Source: Megaustenia siamemsis
Taxonomy: Eukaryota; Mollusca; Gastropoda; Stylommatophora; Ariophantidae
Reading direction: 5' to 3'
Assembly (NCBI GenBank): GCA_032433765.1
Contig: JAVIAB010000046.1
Location: 67,041,181-67,105,180 of the forward strand
Length of the DNA stretch: 64,000 nt
The notes under the pieces were generated by a model. That model was not told the origin of the DNA. It did not search any database and was given only the letters and a program-made list of their open reading frames with translations. This document shows positions 46,561-59,714 of this stretch, piece by piece. Positions within the stretch are counted from its first letter, which is position 1. Each line of letters opens with the position of its first letter. Both the position numbers and the translations under genes were made by a program.

Positions 46561-48150
46561 TCATGAGTTTGCCAGTCAGTAACCGATGTAAAGGTATGAG
46601 AATGAGTTTGCCTGTCAGTAAATGGTGTAAAGAGTCATGTGTTTGTCAGTCAGTAACTGATGTAAAGAGTCATGTGTTTGTCAGTCAGTAACTGATGTAA
46701 AGAGTCGTGTGTTTGTCAGTCAGAAACTGATGTAAAGAGTCGTGTGTTTGTCAGTCAGTAACTGATGTAAAGAGTCGTGTGTTTATCAGTCAGTAACTGA
46801 TGTAAAGAGTCATATGTTTGTCAGTCAGTAACTGATGTAAAGAGCCGTGTGTTTATCAGTCAGTAACTGATGTAAAGAGTCGTGTGTTTGTCAGTCAGTA
46901 ACTGATGTAAAGAGTCGTGTGTTTGTCAGTCAGTAATTGATGTAAAGAGTCGTGTGTTTATCAGTCAGTAACTGATGTAAAGAGTCATATGTTTGTCAGT
47001 CAGTAACTGATGTAAAGAGTCATGTGTTTGTCAGTCAGTAACTGATGTAAAGAGTCGTGTGTTTGTCAGTCAGTAACTGATGTAAAGAGTCATGTGTTTG
47101 TCAGTCAGTAAATGATGTAAAGAGTCATGTTTTTGTCAGTCAGTAAATGATGTAAAGAGTCATGTGTTTGTCAGTCAGTAAATGATGTAAATAGTCATGT
47201 GTTTGTCAGTCAGTAAATGATGTAAAGAGTCATGTGTTTGTCAGTCAGTAAATGATGTAAAGAGTCATGTGTTTGTCAGTCAGTAAATGATGTAAAGAGT
47301 CATGTGTTTGTCAGTCAGTAACTGACTTAAAGAGTCGTGTATTTTATCAGTCAGTAACTGATGTAAAGAGTCATGTGTTTGTCAGTCAGTAAATGATGTA
47401 AAGAGTCATATGTTTGTCAGTCAGTAACTGATGTAAAGAGTCATGTGTTTGTCAGTCAATAACTGATGTAAAGAGTCATGTGTTTGTCAGTCAGTAAATG
47501 ATGTAAAGAGTCATACGTTTGTCAGTCAGTAACTGATGTAAAGAGTCATGTGTTTGTCAGTCAATAACTGATGTAAAGAGTCATGTGTTTTTGTCAGTCA
47601 GTAACTGATGTAAAGAGTCATGTGTTTGTCAGTCAGTAACTGATGTAAAGAGTCATGTATTTGTCAGTCAGTAAATGATGTAAAGAGTCGTATGTTTGTC
47701 AGTCAGTAACTGATGTCAAGAGTCATATGTTTGTCAGTCAGTAAATGATGTAAAGAGTCGTGTGTTTGTCAGTCAGTAAATGATGTAAAGAGTCGTGTGT
47801 TTGTCAGTCAGTAACTGATGTAAAGAGTCGTATGTTTGTCAGTCAGTAACTGATGTAAAGTGTCATGTGTTTGTCAGTCAGTAACTGATGTAAAGAGTCA
47901 TGTGTTTGTCAGTCAGTAAATGATGTAAAGAGTCGTATGTTTGTCAGTCAGTAACTGATGTAAAGTGTCATGTGTTTGTCAGTCAGTAAATGATGTAAAG
48001 AGTCATATGTTTGTCAGTCAGTAAATGATGCAAAGAGTCGTATGTTTGTCAGTCAGTAACTGATGTAAAGTGTCATGTGTTTGTCAGTCAGTAAATGATG
48101 TAAAGAGTCATATGTTTGTCAGTCAGTAAATGATGTAAAGAGTCGTGTGT
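46561..48150. repeat. 35-bp satellite
   Basis: About 45 copies of GTCATGTGTTTGTCAGTCAG plus TAACTGATGTAAAGA, with AAATGATG and GTCGTGTG variants that cluster regionally. Confidence 0.96.
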
Positions 48151-48395
48151 TTCATTGACGTACCATCTTGTGCCTGGTCTTGATTCATTCTGATGTATTT
48201 GTTTATTATTGTGTTTCTATTGATGCCCTTTACATATGGATGGACGCTGGATGTTGTCAATCTTTGGTAGTCACTGCCAGTCACATCTCTCGTGGCTGAC
48301 TCTGTTAACAACAAACTACGTGCAGTGACAACGAGAACAACAACAACAACGACACAGCTGGTGATACTGTGACCCCATGGCACACAGCGCGGACA
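48151..48395. other. Single-copy sequence
   Basis: Contains a short ACAACAACAACG run near 48,340; no gene recognised. Confidence 0.4.
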
Positions 48396-49647
48396 CAAAC
48401 AGATGAGCGAGACACAGATGAGAGAGACACAGATGAGCGAGACACAGATGAGCGAGACACAGATGAGCGAGACACAGATGAGCGAGACACAGATGAGAGA
48501 GACACAGATGAACGAGACACACAGATGAACGAGACACAGATGAGCGAGACACAGATGAGAGAGACACAGATGAGCGAGACACAGATGAGAGAGACACACA
48601 GATGAACGAGACACAGATGAGAGAGACACAGATGAGAGAGACACAGATGAGCGAGACACACAGATGAACGAGACACAGATGAGAGAGACACAGATGAGCG
48701 AGACACAGATGAGCGAGACACACAGATGAACGAGACACAGATGAGAGAGACACAGATGAGCGAGACACACAGATGAACGAGACACAGATGAGCGAGACAC
48801 AGATGAGCGAGACACAGATGAGCGAGACACAGATGAGCGAGACACAGATGAGCGAGACACAGATGAGAGAGACACAGATGAGAGAGACACAGATGAGCGA
48901 GACACAGATGAGAGAGACACAGATGAGCGAGACACAGATGAGCAAGACACAGATGAGAGAGACACAGATGAGCGAGACACAGATGAGCGAGACACAGATG
49001 AGCGAGACACAGATGAGCGAGACACAGATGAGAGAGACACAGATGAACGAGACACACAGATGAACGAGACACAGATGAGCGAGACACAGATGAGAGAGAC
49101 ACAGATGAGAGAGACACAGATGAGCGAGACACACAGATGAACGAGACACAGATGAGAGAGACACAGATGAGAGAGACACAGATGAGAGAGACACAGATGA
49201 GCGAGACACAGATGAGAGAGACACAGATGAGCGAGACACAGATGAGCGAGACACAGATGAGCGAGACACAGATGAGAGAGACACAGATGAGAGAGACACA
49301 GATGAGCGAGACACAGATGAGAGAGACACAGATGAGCGAGACACAGATGAGCAAGACACAGATGAGAGAGACACAGATGAGCGAGACACAGATGAGCGAG
49401 ACACAGATGAGCGAGACACAGATGAGAGAGACACAGATGAGAGAGACACAGATGAGCGAGACACAGATGAGCGAGACACAGATGAGAGAGACACAGATGA
49501 GAGAGACACAGATGAGAGAGACACAGATGAGCGAGACACAGATGAGCGAGACACAGATGAGCGAGACACAGATGAGCGAGACACAGATGAGCGAGACACA
49601 GATGAGCGAGACACAGATGAGCGAGACACAGATGAGCGAGACACAGA
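48396..49647. repeat. 15-bp satellite (GAGACACAGATGAGC)
   Basis: About 82 copies of GAGACACAGATGAGC with GAGA, GAAC and CACACA variants. Long frames (Ser/Arg/Val or Met/Glu/Thr repeats) on both strands are by-products of the 15-bp period. Confidence 0.97.
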
Positions 49648-49812
49648 ACCCAACATAGATCTAGAGAAAGATGAGGCTAGACCACCGAGAAAGGTTGGCA
49701 GTAACAGAACAGGACCGTCAGGAGAAAGTCACATCTTTGAACTCAACCTCGCTCCAGCCATTCTCTTTGTTGTCACAGACACCAGCAAGCCATCCAGATT
49801 TACCACTTTAAT
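49648..49812. other. Single-copy link
   Basis: Unique sequence between two arrays; nothing recognised. Confidence 0.4.
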
Positions 49813-50330
49813 GTGGAGTATAGGTCTTCAACAAACATTTTCAATTCCCTGTGGAGTATAGGTCTTCAACAAACACTTTCAATTCCCTGTGGAGTATAGG
49901 TCTTCAACAAACACTTTCAATTCCCTGTGGAGTATAGGTCTTCAACAAACACTTTCAATTCCATGTGGAGTATAGGTCTTCAACAAACACTTTCAATTCC
50001 CTGTGGAGTATAGGTCTTCAACAAACACTTTCAATTCCCTGTGGAGTATAGGTCTTCAACAAACACTTTCAATTCCCTGTGGAGTATAGGTCTTCAACAA
50101 ACACTTTCAATTCCCTGTGGAGTATAGGTCTTTAACAAACACTTTCAATTCCCTGTGGAGTATAGATCTTCAACAAACACTCTCAATTCCCTGTGGAGTT
50201 TAGGTCTTCAACAAACACTCTCAATTCCCTGTGGAGTATAGGTCTTCAACAAACACTCTCAATTCCCTGTGGAGTATAGGTCTTCAATAAACACTTTTAA
50301 CTCCCTGTGGAGCATAGGTCTTCAACAAAC
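49813..50330. repeat. 38-bp minisatellite made from a LINE 3' coding end
   Basis: About 14 copies of GTGGAGTATAGGTCTTCAAC plus AAACACTTTCAATTCCCT. On the minus strand each unit encodes KVFVEDLYSTGN. It is joined without a gap to the antisense LINE end at 50,331-50,600, whose own last codons read KKFVEDLCSTG. The seed is thus visible next to its array. Confidence 0.95.
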
Positions 50331-50600
50331 TTTTTCCAAGCCATTCTGTTTCTTGTAATTCTCTTAAAGATCATTCCTTGTTTTCCCCAACATATTCATC
50401 TCTACTTCCGTCTGTCTTCCCCAAGAATATTTTGGTCTTTCTCTTTGTCTCGTCCCCTGGGGATTCCAAAAAGAGGCTGTTGTGTAATGCTCTCAGTTGG
50501 CTTCCACAGTCTGTGTACTATCCAGCGTCATCGTTGTAGCTCTTTGTCCCCTGGTATTTGACTGGTACATTCCCCTAATTCTAAGTTAGTGATGTTGTCC
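50331..50600 (-). pseudogene. LINE ORF2 C-terminal remnant, antisense
   Basis: The minus strand encodes a decayed version of the segment seen at 57,300-57,535 (ESITQQPLFGIPRGRDK, then RNRMAWKKFVEDLCSTG), with frame shifts. It ends where the 38-bp array begins. Confidence 0.85.
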
Positions 50601-51124
50601 TATGTTTTAGGTTTGTCAGAGATAGGATGGAAAGAATATGGGTACATACAGGACAAAAAATAGATATTTATATACTCAGGAAACACAACAGAACATCAAA
50701 GAGTGGTAGGAATATTGATAAAAAGAGAGCTACAAAAATATATAAGTACCCACTGGACATACAATGATAGGATTATACTACTCAAGTTGAAAGCAAAACC
50801 ATTCGACATAGCAATAATACAGACGTATGCACCTACTCAAGACTACACAGATGAACAAATAGAGGCATACTATGAAGACATAAATACAGTTATGAAGCAA
50901 GTGAAATCTTCAGACATCTTGATTGTAATGGGTGACATGAACGCTAAAGTAGGAAAAGGTAGATATAAGACAATTATAGGAAATCATGGCTTAGGAAAAA
51001 GGAAATGACAGAGGAGAAAGATTAAAACAAGTTTGTGAAGAAAACAGGCTGATAATATGTAACACCTACTTTGAGCAAGAGAAAAGGAAACTATACACAT
51101 GGAAAAGCCCTGGAGATAAGAAGA
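50601..51124 (+). pseudogene. LINE endonuclease domain fragment
   Basis: The plus frame from 50,703 reads LKAKPFDIAIIQTYAPTQDY and ILIVMGDMNAKVGKG, the core of an APE-type endonuclease (TYAPT and GDxNAxVG motifs). A frame change near 50,998 is followed by GERLKQVCEENRLIICNTYF in another frame. It is interrupted at about 51,125 by an antisense LINE piece. Confidence 0.85.
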
Positions 51125-51472
51125 GGAATCAAATTCACTCATCATCATCATGATGTGCCATACCTGTTGGCGTAGGCGATCATGCCCTTCCACAATCTTC
51201 TATCTACAGTGCCTCGTATCAGTTCTGTTGTTGACTGCTTTCCATGCCATGACACCTAGCTATCCAGTATTTTCTCTCTTTGTCGTCCGCGATATCTCTT
51301 TCCTTTTATTTTGAGAGTTGTAACCATGTATTCCAACTTTCCTCTTCTAATGATGTGCCCGAAAAATGTTGATTGTTTCTTTCTGATGTTTTTTAGGAGC
51401 TAGCTTTTTGTGTTGGCCTCTTTGAGAACTTCCTCATTGGTCTTTTTAGCTGTCCAGGGAACTTTCAACACA
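51125..51472 (-). mobile_element. Antisense LINE 3' end inserted in another LINE
   Basis: The reverse complement matches the LINE end at 61,686-61,960 (FFGHI, RKGKLEY, VTT and IAYAN segments recur). It splits the endonuclease fragment, whose coding continues at 51,473. Confidence 0.8.
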
Positions 51473-51840
51473 AATAGATTACATAATGATAAAATAAAGG
51501 TTCCGTAACAACGTCAAGAAAGCCAACATCTACCCAGGAGCAGATATTAACTCAGACCACAATCCTGTAATGATTAAAATGAAAATCAAACTAAAGAGAG
51601 ACAAGCAAAAGCCTAATTCATCAACAATACCACTAGATATAACAGCTTTAAATCAAAAAGATATTAAAGATTTTTATACAATACAAGTAAAGAATACAAA
51701 TGTAAAAGAGGCAGAGGAAGACCAAGACTAACATGCACGAGTAACATCAAAAGATGGACAAGTCAGCATATGACAACCTGCACCATCAAAGCAAGAGACA
51801 GAGCGAACCAGTAGTTAACCTACCATGCGGGTACGGCACT
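51473..51840 (+). pseudogene. LINE endonuclease end fused to ORF2 tail (RT deleted)
   Basis: Encodes NIYPGADINSDHNPVMIKMK (SDH motif of APE endonucleases), then at about 51,700 changes to RGRPRLTCTSNIKRW and TIKARDRANQ, typical of an ORF2 C-terminus. The reverse transcriptase between them is missing, so an internal deletion is inferred. Confidence 0.75.
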
Positions 51841-52035
51841 CGATGATGATGACTTTCTCCTGCCATTTCCTTCTTTTCTTCGTAGTCATCCATTAATGAA
51901 GATCTGTATCTTCGTGATTGTCATTATTGTTTATTCTCCATGTTACACAGCCATACAATAGTTTGCTCTTAACACTGGAGTTGACAATTTTTTTTATTTT
52001 TTTATTTCACCTTTGGTGTTCTTACTCACGGCGCG
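51841..52035 (-). pseudogene. Short antisense LINE-like remnant
   Basis: Minus-strand stretches such as ANYCMAV and NNDNHEDTDLH resemble a region after the RT domain. Weak, frame-broken; could be unrelated. Confidence 0.4.
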
Positions 52036-52039
52036 AACA

Positions 52040-55000
52040 TTTCTAGATCAATCATCAAAGTAGCACCAGTCTTATGTCGTCTCACTGACATTTCTAGATC
52101 AATCATCAAAGTAGCACCAGTCTTGTGTCGTCACACTGACATTTCTAGATCAATCATCAAAGTAGCACCAGTCTTGTGTCGTCACACTAACATTTCTAGA
52201 TGAATCATCAAAGTAGCACCAGTCTTGTGTCGTCACACTGACATTTCTAGATCAATCATCAAAGTAGCACCAGTCTTGTGTCGTCACACTGACATTTCTA
52301 GATCAATCATCAAAGTAGCACCAGTCTTGTGTCGTCACACTGACATTTCTAGATCAATCATCAAAGTAGCACCAGTCTTGTGTCGTCACACTGACATTTC
52401 TAGATCAATTATCAAAGTAGCCCCAGTCTTGTGTCGTCACACTGACATTTCTAGATCAATCATCAAAGTAGCACCAGTCTTGTGTCGTCACACTGACATT
52501 TCTAGATGAATCATCAAAATTGCACCAGTCTTGTGTTGTCACATTAACTGACATTTCTAGATGAATCATCAAAGTAGCACCAGTCTTGTGTCGTCACATT
52601 AACTGACATTTCTAGATGAATCATCAAAGTAGCACCAGTCTTGTATCGTCACATTAACTGACATTTCTAGATGAATCATCAAAGTAGCACCAGTCTTGTG
52701 TCGTCAAATTAACTGACATTTCTAGATCAATCATCAAAATAGCACCAGTCTTGTGTTGTCACATTAACTGACATTTCTAGATGAATCATCAAAGTAGCAC
52801 TAGTCTTGTGTTGTCACATTAACTGACATTTCTAGATGAATCACCAAAGTAGCACCAGTCTTGTGTCGTCACATTAACTGACATTTCTAGATGAATCATC
52901 AAAATTGCACCAGTCTTGTGTCGTCACATTACCTGACATTTCTAGATCAATCATCAAAATTGCACCAGTCTTGTGTTGTCACATTAACTGACATTTCTAG
53001 ATCAATCATCAAAGTAGCCCCAGTCTTGTGTCGTCACACTGACATTTCTAGATCAATCATCAAAGTAGCACCAGTCTTGTGTCATCACACTGACATTTCT
53101 AGATCAATCATCAAAGTAGCACCAGTCTTGTGTCGTCACACTGACATTTCTAGATCAATCATCAAAGTAGCACCAGTCTTGTGTCGTCACACTGACATTT
53201 CTAGATCAATCATCAAAGTAGCACCAGTCTTGTGTCGTCACACTGACATTTCTAGATCAATCATCAAAGTAGCACCAGTCTTGTGTCGTCACACTGACAT
53301 TTCTAGATCAATCATCAAAGTAGCACCAGTCTTGTGTCGTCACACTGACATTTGTAGATCAATCATCAAAGTAGCACCAGTCTTGTGTCGTCACACTGAC
53401 ATTTCTAGATCAATCATCAAAGTAGCACCAGTCTTGTGTCGTCACACTGACATTTCTAGAGCAATCATCAAAGTAGCACCAGTCTTGTGTCGTCACACTG
53501 ACATTTCTAGACCAATCATCAAAGTAGCACCAGTCTTGTGTCGTCACATTAACATTTCTAGATCAATCATCAAAATTGCACCAGTCTTGTGTCGTCACAC
53601 TGACATTTCTAGATCAATCATCAAAGTAGCACCAGTCTCGTGTCGTCACACTGACATTTCTAGATCAATCATCAAAGTAGCACCAGTCTTGTGTCGTCAC
53701 ACTGACATTTCTAGATCAATCATCAAAGTAGCACCAGTCTTGTGTCGTCACACTGACATTTCTAGATCAATTATCAAAGTAGCCCCAGTCTTGTGTCGTC
53801 ACACTGACATTTCTAGATCAATCATCAAAGTAGCACCAGTCTTGTGTCGTCACACTGACATTTCTAGATCAATCATCAAAGTAGCACCAGTCTTGTGTCG
53901 TCACACTGACATTTCTAGATCAATCATCAAAGTAGCACCAGTCTTGTGTCGTCACACTGACATTTCTAGATCAATCATCAAAGTAGCACCAGTCTTGTGT
54001 CGTCACACTGACATTTCTAGATCAATCATCAAAGTAGCACCAGTCTTGTGTCGTCACACTGACATTTCTAGATCAATCATCAAAGTAGCACCAGTCTTGT
54101 GTCGTCACACTGACATTTCTAGATCAATCATCAAAGCAGCACCAGTCTTGTGTCGTCACACTGACATTTCTAGATCAATCATCACAGCAGCACCAGTCTT
54201 GTGTCGTCACACTGACATTTCTAGATGAATCATCAAAGCAGCACCAGTCTTGTGTCGTCACACTGACATTTCTAGATCAATCATCAAAGTAGCACCAGTC
54301 TTGTGTCGTCACACTGACATTTCTAGATCAATCATCAAAGTAGCACCAGTCTTGTGTCGTCACACTGACATTTCTAGATCAATCATCAAAGTAGCCCCAG
54401 TCTTGTGTCGTCACACTGACATTTCTAGATCAATCATCAAAGTAGCACCAGTCTTGTGTCGTCACCCTGACATTTCTAGATGAATCATCAAAATTGCACC
54501 AGTCTTGTGTTGTCACATTAACTGACATTTCTAGATGAATCATCAAAGTAGCACCAGTCTTGTGTCGTCACATTAACTGACATTTCTAGATGAATCATCA
54601 AAGTAGCACCAGTCTTGTGTCGTCACATTAACTGACATTTCTAGATGAATCATCAAAGTAGCACCAGTCTTGTGTCGTCACATTAACTGACATTTCTAGA
54701 TGAATCATCAAAAATTGCACCAGTCTTGTGTCGTCACATTACCTGACATTTCTAGATCAATCATCAAAATTGCACCAGTCTTGTGTTGTCACATTAACTG
54801 ACATTTCTAGATGAATCATCAAAGTAGCACCAGTCTTGTATCGTCACATTAACTGACATTTCTAGATGAATCATCAAAGTAGCACCAGTCTTGTGTCGTC
54901 ACATTAACTGACATTTCTAGATGAATCATCAAAGTAGCACCAGTCTTGTACTGTCACATTAACTGACATTTCTAGATGAATCATCAAAGTAGCACCAGTC

Positions 55001-55078
55001 TTGTGTCGTCACATTAACTGACATTTCTAGATGCATCATCAAAGTAGCATCAGTCTTGTGTCGTCACATTAACTGACA
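52040..55078. repeat. 51/56-bp satellite, 3 kb
   Basis: About 57 copies of ACATTTCTAGATCAATCATC plus AAAGTAGCACCAGTCTTGTG and TCGTCACACTG. The 51-bp class (CACACTG, AGATCAA) fills 52.04-52.51 and 52.99-54.48 kb. The 56-bp class (CACATTAACTG, AGATGAA) fills the rest. Linker and mid-unit variants change together, so two subfamilies were amplified separately. A 445-codon plus frame over the 51-bp class is a by-product. Confidence 0.96.
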
Positions 55079-55330
55079 TTCACACACAAATTCTCATGTC
55101 CCATTAACTGACATTCCCGCATATTAGTTTCCGACCCTTCTCGCCAAGCCCCTATGCCCCCTATCTCCCCTACCCAAAGCCTGTACATTATCTGAGTCAA
55201 GTGTCCATGATAGGTATGTTAACACAGCCTTGTGTGCCGGTTATCTTCGCTGTTATCACCGCGCCTCTCATGAATCTTGTTATCTTCATTGAAACTGTGT
55301 TAGGTGTGTTCCTTCACTGACATGTTATAG
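55079..55330. other. Single-copy sequence
   Basis: Nothing recognised. Confidence 0.4.
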
Positions 55331-55575
55331 GGGGACGAGACAAGAGAATCTCCAAGCACGTCCTCGCATGGAAACAAGAGGGTACAAGAAAAAGAGGCAA
55401 ACTACAGAAACACAAACAGAAACACCGAGGAGAGAGGCAACAACAGCAGGTATCAGCTCCATTGACGAGATTGAAATGCTCGCCCTGAAAAGTTTGAGGA
55501 AATACAATGCGAGTTCTGTGCAAAGTCTGACAGTTAACAGCAAAGATGGTCGGAGATTTGTTACAAATAGTCACC
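55331..55575 (+). pseudogene. LINE ORF2 C-terminal remnant
   Basis: The plus strand encodes KHVLAWKQEGTRKRGK in one frame and EATTAGISSIDEIEMLALKS in another. The second resembles EAGIGSLNEIELLAQSRDKW of the LINE at 20,563-20,905. It ends in a C-rich run at about 55,584-55,600. Confidence 0.65.
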
Positions 55576-55623
55576 CGCCTCCCCCCCCCCCCCCCCCGCC
55601 CTCCTCTAAACCATTTCCCATGG

Positions 55624-55780
55624 AATCTAACGTGTAGTTTGGTCTAGACCGGTGACATGTAATCTAACGTGTAGTTTGGTCTAGACCAGTGACATGTAAT
55701 CTAACGTGTAGTTTGGTCTAGACCAGTGACATGTAATCTAACGTGTAGTTTGGTCTAGACCAGTGACATGTAATCAACAC
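55624..55780. repeat. 37-bp minisatellite, four copies
   Basis: Units start AATCTAACGTGTAGTTTGGT and contain the palindrome GGTCTAGACC; spacing 37 bp. Confidence 0.93.
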
Positions 55781-55942
55781 CTTACAGGGACGGTCTGTCT
55801 GGATACCCTTCGAGAAATGCTGGGAGGGGCGGTGGAGCGGATATGGGATGTCCCGACTACAATGAAACTGATTCCATGAATAGAACAGAATATACAGGTA
55901 GCAAACTTTGACATGTTTGAAATGTTTATGTCCACAGCCATA

Positions 55943-56091
55943 ATGTCAGCGCAACACGTCATCAAGATGGCGATGCTCCTGGCCACGGTTCTCACACTGG
56001 GAGCCTCGGACCCTGTCACTCTCAAGCTCCGATCTGGAGCCGACGGCTCGAACTTCGTTCAGATCAACTTCTACGGGAACTATTTCTTCAA
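55943..56091 (+). CDS. Membrane protein exon 1 (signal peptide)
   Basis: 49 codons plus two bases, ending TTCTTCAA|GTATGT, a strong donor. The mature part begins about DPVTLKLRSGADG. Confidence 0.8.
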
Positions 56092-59089
56092 GTATGTCCT
56101 GGACTTTGTCCATGTTTGTGTTACTTTCATGCTTTTGTTTATCTTCGTTAGCTTTGTTTGTGTGTCTGTGTGCAATGTCTATGTTTGTGTGTCTGTGTGC
56201 AATGTCTATGTTTGTGTGTCTGTGTGCAATGTCTATGTTTGTGTGTCTGTGTGCAATGTCTATGTTTGTGTGTCTGTGTGCAATGTCTATGTTTGTGTGT
56301 CTGTGTGCAATGTCTATGTTTGTGTGTCTGTGTGCAATGTCTATGTTTGTGTGTCTGTGTGCAATGTCTATGTTTGTGTGTCTGTGTGCAATGTCTATGT
56401 TTGTGTGTCTGTGTGCAATGTCTATGTTTGTGTGTCTGTGTGCAATGTCTATATTTGTGTGTCTGTGTGCAATGTCTATGTTTGTGTGTCTGTGTGCAAT
56501 GTCTATGTTTGTGTGTCTGTGTGCAATGTCTATATGTGTGTGTCTGTGTGCAATGTCTATGTTTGTGTGTCTGTGTGCAATGTCTATGTTTGTGTGTCTG
56601 TGTGCAATGTCTATGTTTGTGTGTCTGTGTGCAATGTCTATGTTTGTGTGTCTGTGTGCAATGTCTATGTTTGTGTGTCTGTGTGCAATGTCTATGTTTG
56701 TGTGTCTGTGTGCAATGTCTATATTTGTGTGTCTGTGTGCAATGTCTATGTTTGTGTGTCTGTGTGCAATGTCTATGTTTGTGTGTCTGTGTGCAATGTC
56801 TATGTTTGTGTGTAATTTCTATATTTGGGTGTTTTTATTATTATTATGTTTTCTTTGTTTCTCTTCTTGTGTTGTCTTTGCGTTCAGGCTTTGTTTTTGT
56901 TTTCTTTGTTTCTGTAGCTTCTTCTCTTCTTACTCAGTTTCTTTGTTTCTTTATATTTGTCTCTGTGTTATTTCTTTGTTTTGATTCTTTTCTTGTGTTA
57001 TCACTTGAGCCTGGAGCCTCGGTGGCTGAGTGGGTAGCGCGCTTACTTTCTGATCAGAAGAGTCCGGGTTTGATCCCCAGAAATGGCGGATTGTTTTTGC
57101 ATAGCCATGACTCCGTGGTTCACCCAGCCTCTAAAAATGGGTACCACAGATTTTTTTTTGGGAGTAAAGGCGACCTGGCGTGATGCTGACCACATCGGCA
57201 AAAATGTGCTGTGGTCATTGAAAAATCTAGTCACTGACATAGAATTATGGAAATGTACCAGTCAAATACCAGTGGATAAAGAGATACAGCGAAGACAATG
57301 GTGCTGGATAGGACACACACTACGGAAGCCTACTGGGAGTATTACACAACAGGCCCTTTTTGGAATCCCCAGGGGAAAAGACTAAGAGGAAGACCAAGGA
57401 ATTCTTGGAGAAGACAGATCAAAGCAGAGATGAAGATGATGGGGAAGACATGGACTGATCTTAAAAGAATGGCAAAAAACAGAACGACCTGGAAAGTGTT
57501 TGTTGAAGACCTTTGCTCCACTGGGAGCTGAAAATTAGAAGAATGAAATGTTTACTGAACCAAGTTTATTTGATCACCGGTTGTACAAGTGAAGGTATTA
57601 GTGGAGTACCTATAACATTGTAAATTCCAATGCTAAAAATTAATGTTCTTGGTTTGGATGCGCTCAAGAGGTTATCACCGATGCATATTGACGCATCTCT
57701 TAATACACATTGTCTGTAACATTTCTAATTATATCAAAATATGACAACTCGTGTAGCTTGACACTTGCTATTCTATATCTATGTCTTGACTAATTCAATG
57801 CTACTCCTAATTTACATAACTATTGTTCACTGGAGCACACAACTTTTGAATCTACCTTGAAACTCTTCTCAATTAAATTATGTCTTCCTGACTTGATGTT
57901 CACTGTGTGATTCTCTATTTCTCTCTAACTTGTATTTATATTGATCTGGTATTCTATCACTGTGTTTCTAACGCTACGTATTTCTCCTCTTCGGATTTTT
58001 CTCTCCCTCGGTGTTTCTTGAGATTTCTTTATGTATAGGGGGCTTGCCCTGATGTTCCTTAAATCATTCTAAAACTGTCTCATTCTGCTAATGCATGGGG
58101 TTAAATAACTCTGTCTCATTTGCATAATTTACTGGCTTAGTCGCTGGCTAGTGATCTCTCAGCCAATGGGTGAATCCGAACTTCAACTCTAGATGACGTT
58201 TGTGTCGAATTTAGCAAAACAAGACCCCATCTTGACATTTTAGTTAACCTCTGGAGTTAACAACAACGCTACCATTAACTCTAAGAGTGACATCTCTCTC
58301 ATAAACTTAACCTACCTCCGAGTTAGTTTATCAAGCTCATTTCTGGTTATGTGACGGTCATGTTGACATCTATTCCCCCAACTTTTCAATAACAGCTACA
58401 GTTGTCCATTCCAGAAACTTGCTACTTTAGTCTGTCTCTGTCTTATAATTGTACTGCTACTGTACTTCTGTCTCTGTCTTATAACTGTACTGCTACTGTA
58501 CTTCTGTCTCTGTCTTATAACTGTACTGCTATCATCCACTGAGTTTGGGTCAACTACTAAGCTATCAGACCCATGCTATAAAAAACAGTTTAAGAGAACA
58601 GTTCTATTTGGTAGCGTAGTCTAGCCAAGAGCAGAACTAGTAAACAGCTGTTTGAAGTGAAAATTGTGGGGAGACATGGTCATATAGGCCAGCAGGCATG
58701 CTTGTCAACTACGGTGGTGATGATGATGATGATGGTGATTATGATTATGAAGATGGTTTTGATGATGATGATGGTGATGATGATGGTGATGATGATGGTG
58801 ATGATGATGGTGATTATGAAGATGGTTTTGATGATGATGATGATTATGATTATGAAGATGGTTTTGATGATGATGATGGTGATGATGATGGTGATGATGA
58901 TGGTGATGATGATGGTGATGATGGTGATGATGATGATGGTGATTATGATTATGAAGATGGTTTTGATGATGATGATGATGATTATGATTATGAAGATGGT
59001 TTTGATGATGATGATGGTGATGATGATGGTGATGATGATGGTGATGATGATGGTGATGATGATGGTGATTATGATTATGAAGATGGTTT

Positions 59090-59120
<31 letters not shown>

Positions 59121-59155
59121 GATGATGATGATGGTGATTATGATTATGAAGATGG

Positions 59156-59199
<44 letters not shown>

Positions 59200-59281
59200 G
59201 TGATGATGATGGTGATTATGATTATGAAGATGGTTTTGATGATGATGATGATGATGGTGGTGATTATGATTATGAAGATGG

Positions 59282-59329
<48 letters not shown>

Positions 59330-59340
59330 AGATGGTTTTG

Positions 59341-59372
<32 letters not shown>

Positions 59373-59508
59373 TATGAAGATGGTTTTGATGATGATGATG
59401 ATGGTGATGATGGTGATGACGAGGATGATAATTAAGATGAACGTGGTAGTGATGGTGGTGATGATGATGATGATGATGGTGGTGATGATGATGATGGTGG
59501 TGGCCATG

Positions 59509-59558
<50 letters not shown>

Positions 59559-59620
59559 GGTGGTGATGATGATGATGGTGGTGATGATGATGATGGTGGT
59601 GGCCATGATGATGATGGTGG

Positions 59621-59651
<31 letters not shown>

Positions 59652-59682
59652 GGTGATGATGATGATGATGGTGGTGGCCATG

Positions 59683-59714
<32 letters not shown>

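Noticed and set aside
48305..49658. Ser/Arg/Val-rich and Met/Glu/Thr-rich long frames
   Set aside because: By-products of the 15-bp satellite.
52891..54228. 445-codon plus-strand frame
   Set aside because: By-product of the 51-bp satellite, whose length is a multiple of three.
57014..57080. Functional tRNA gene
   Set aside because: A and B boxes are present, but the cloverleaf stems do not close well and the body continues as a SINE with a second copy at 63 kb.
55913..57183. Extension of the membrane-protein exon into a Cys/Val-rich repeat protein
   Set aside because: A strong GTATGT donor lies at 56,092 and the downstream exon joins in frame; the rest is a 27-bp intronic minisatellite.
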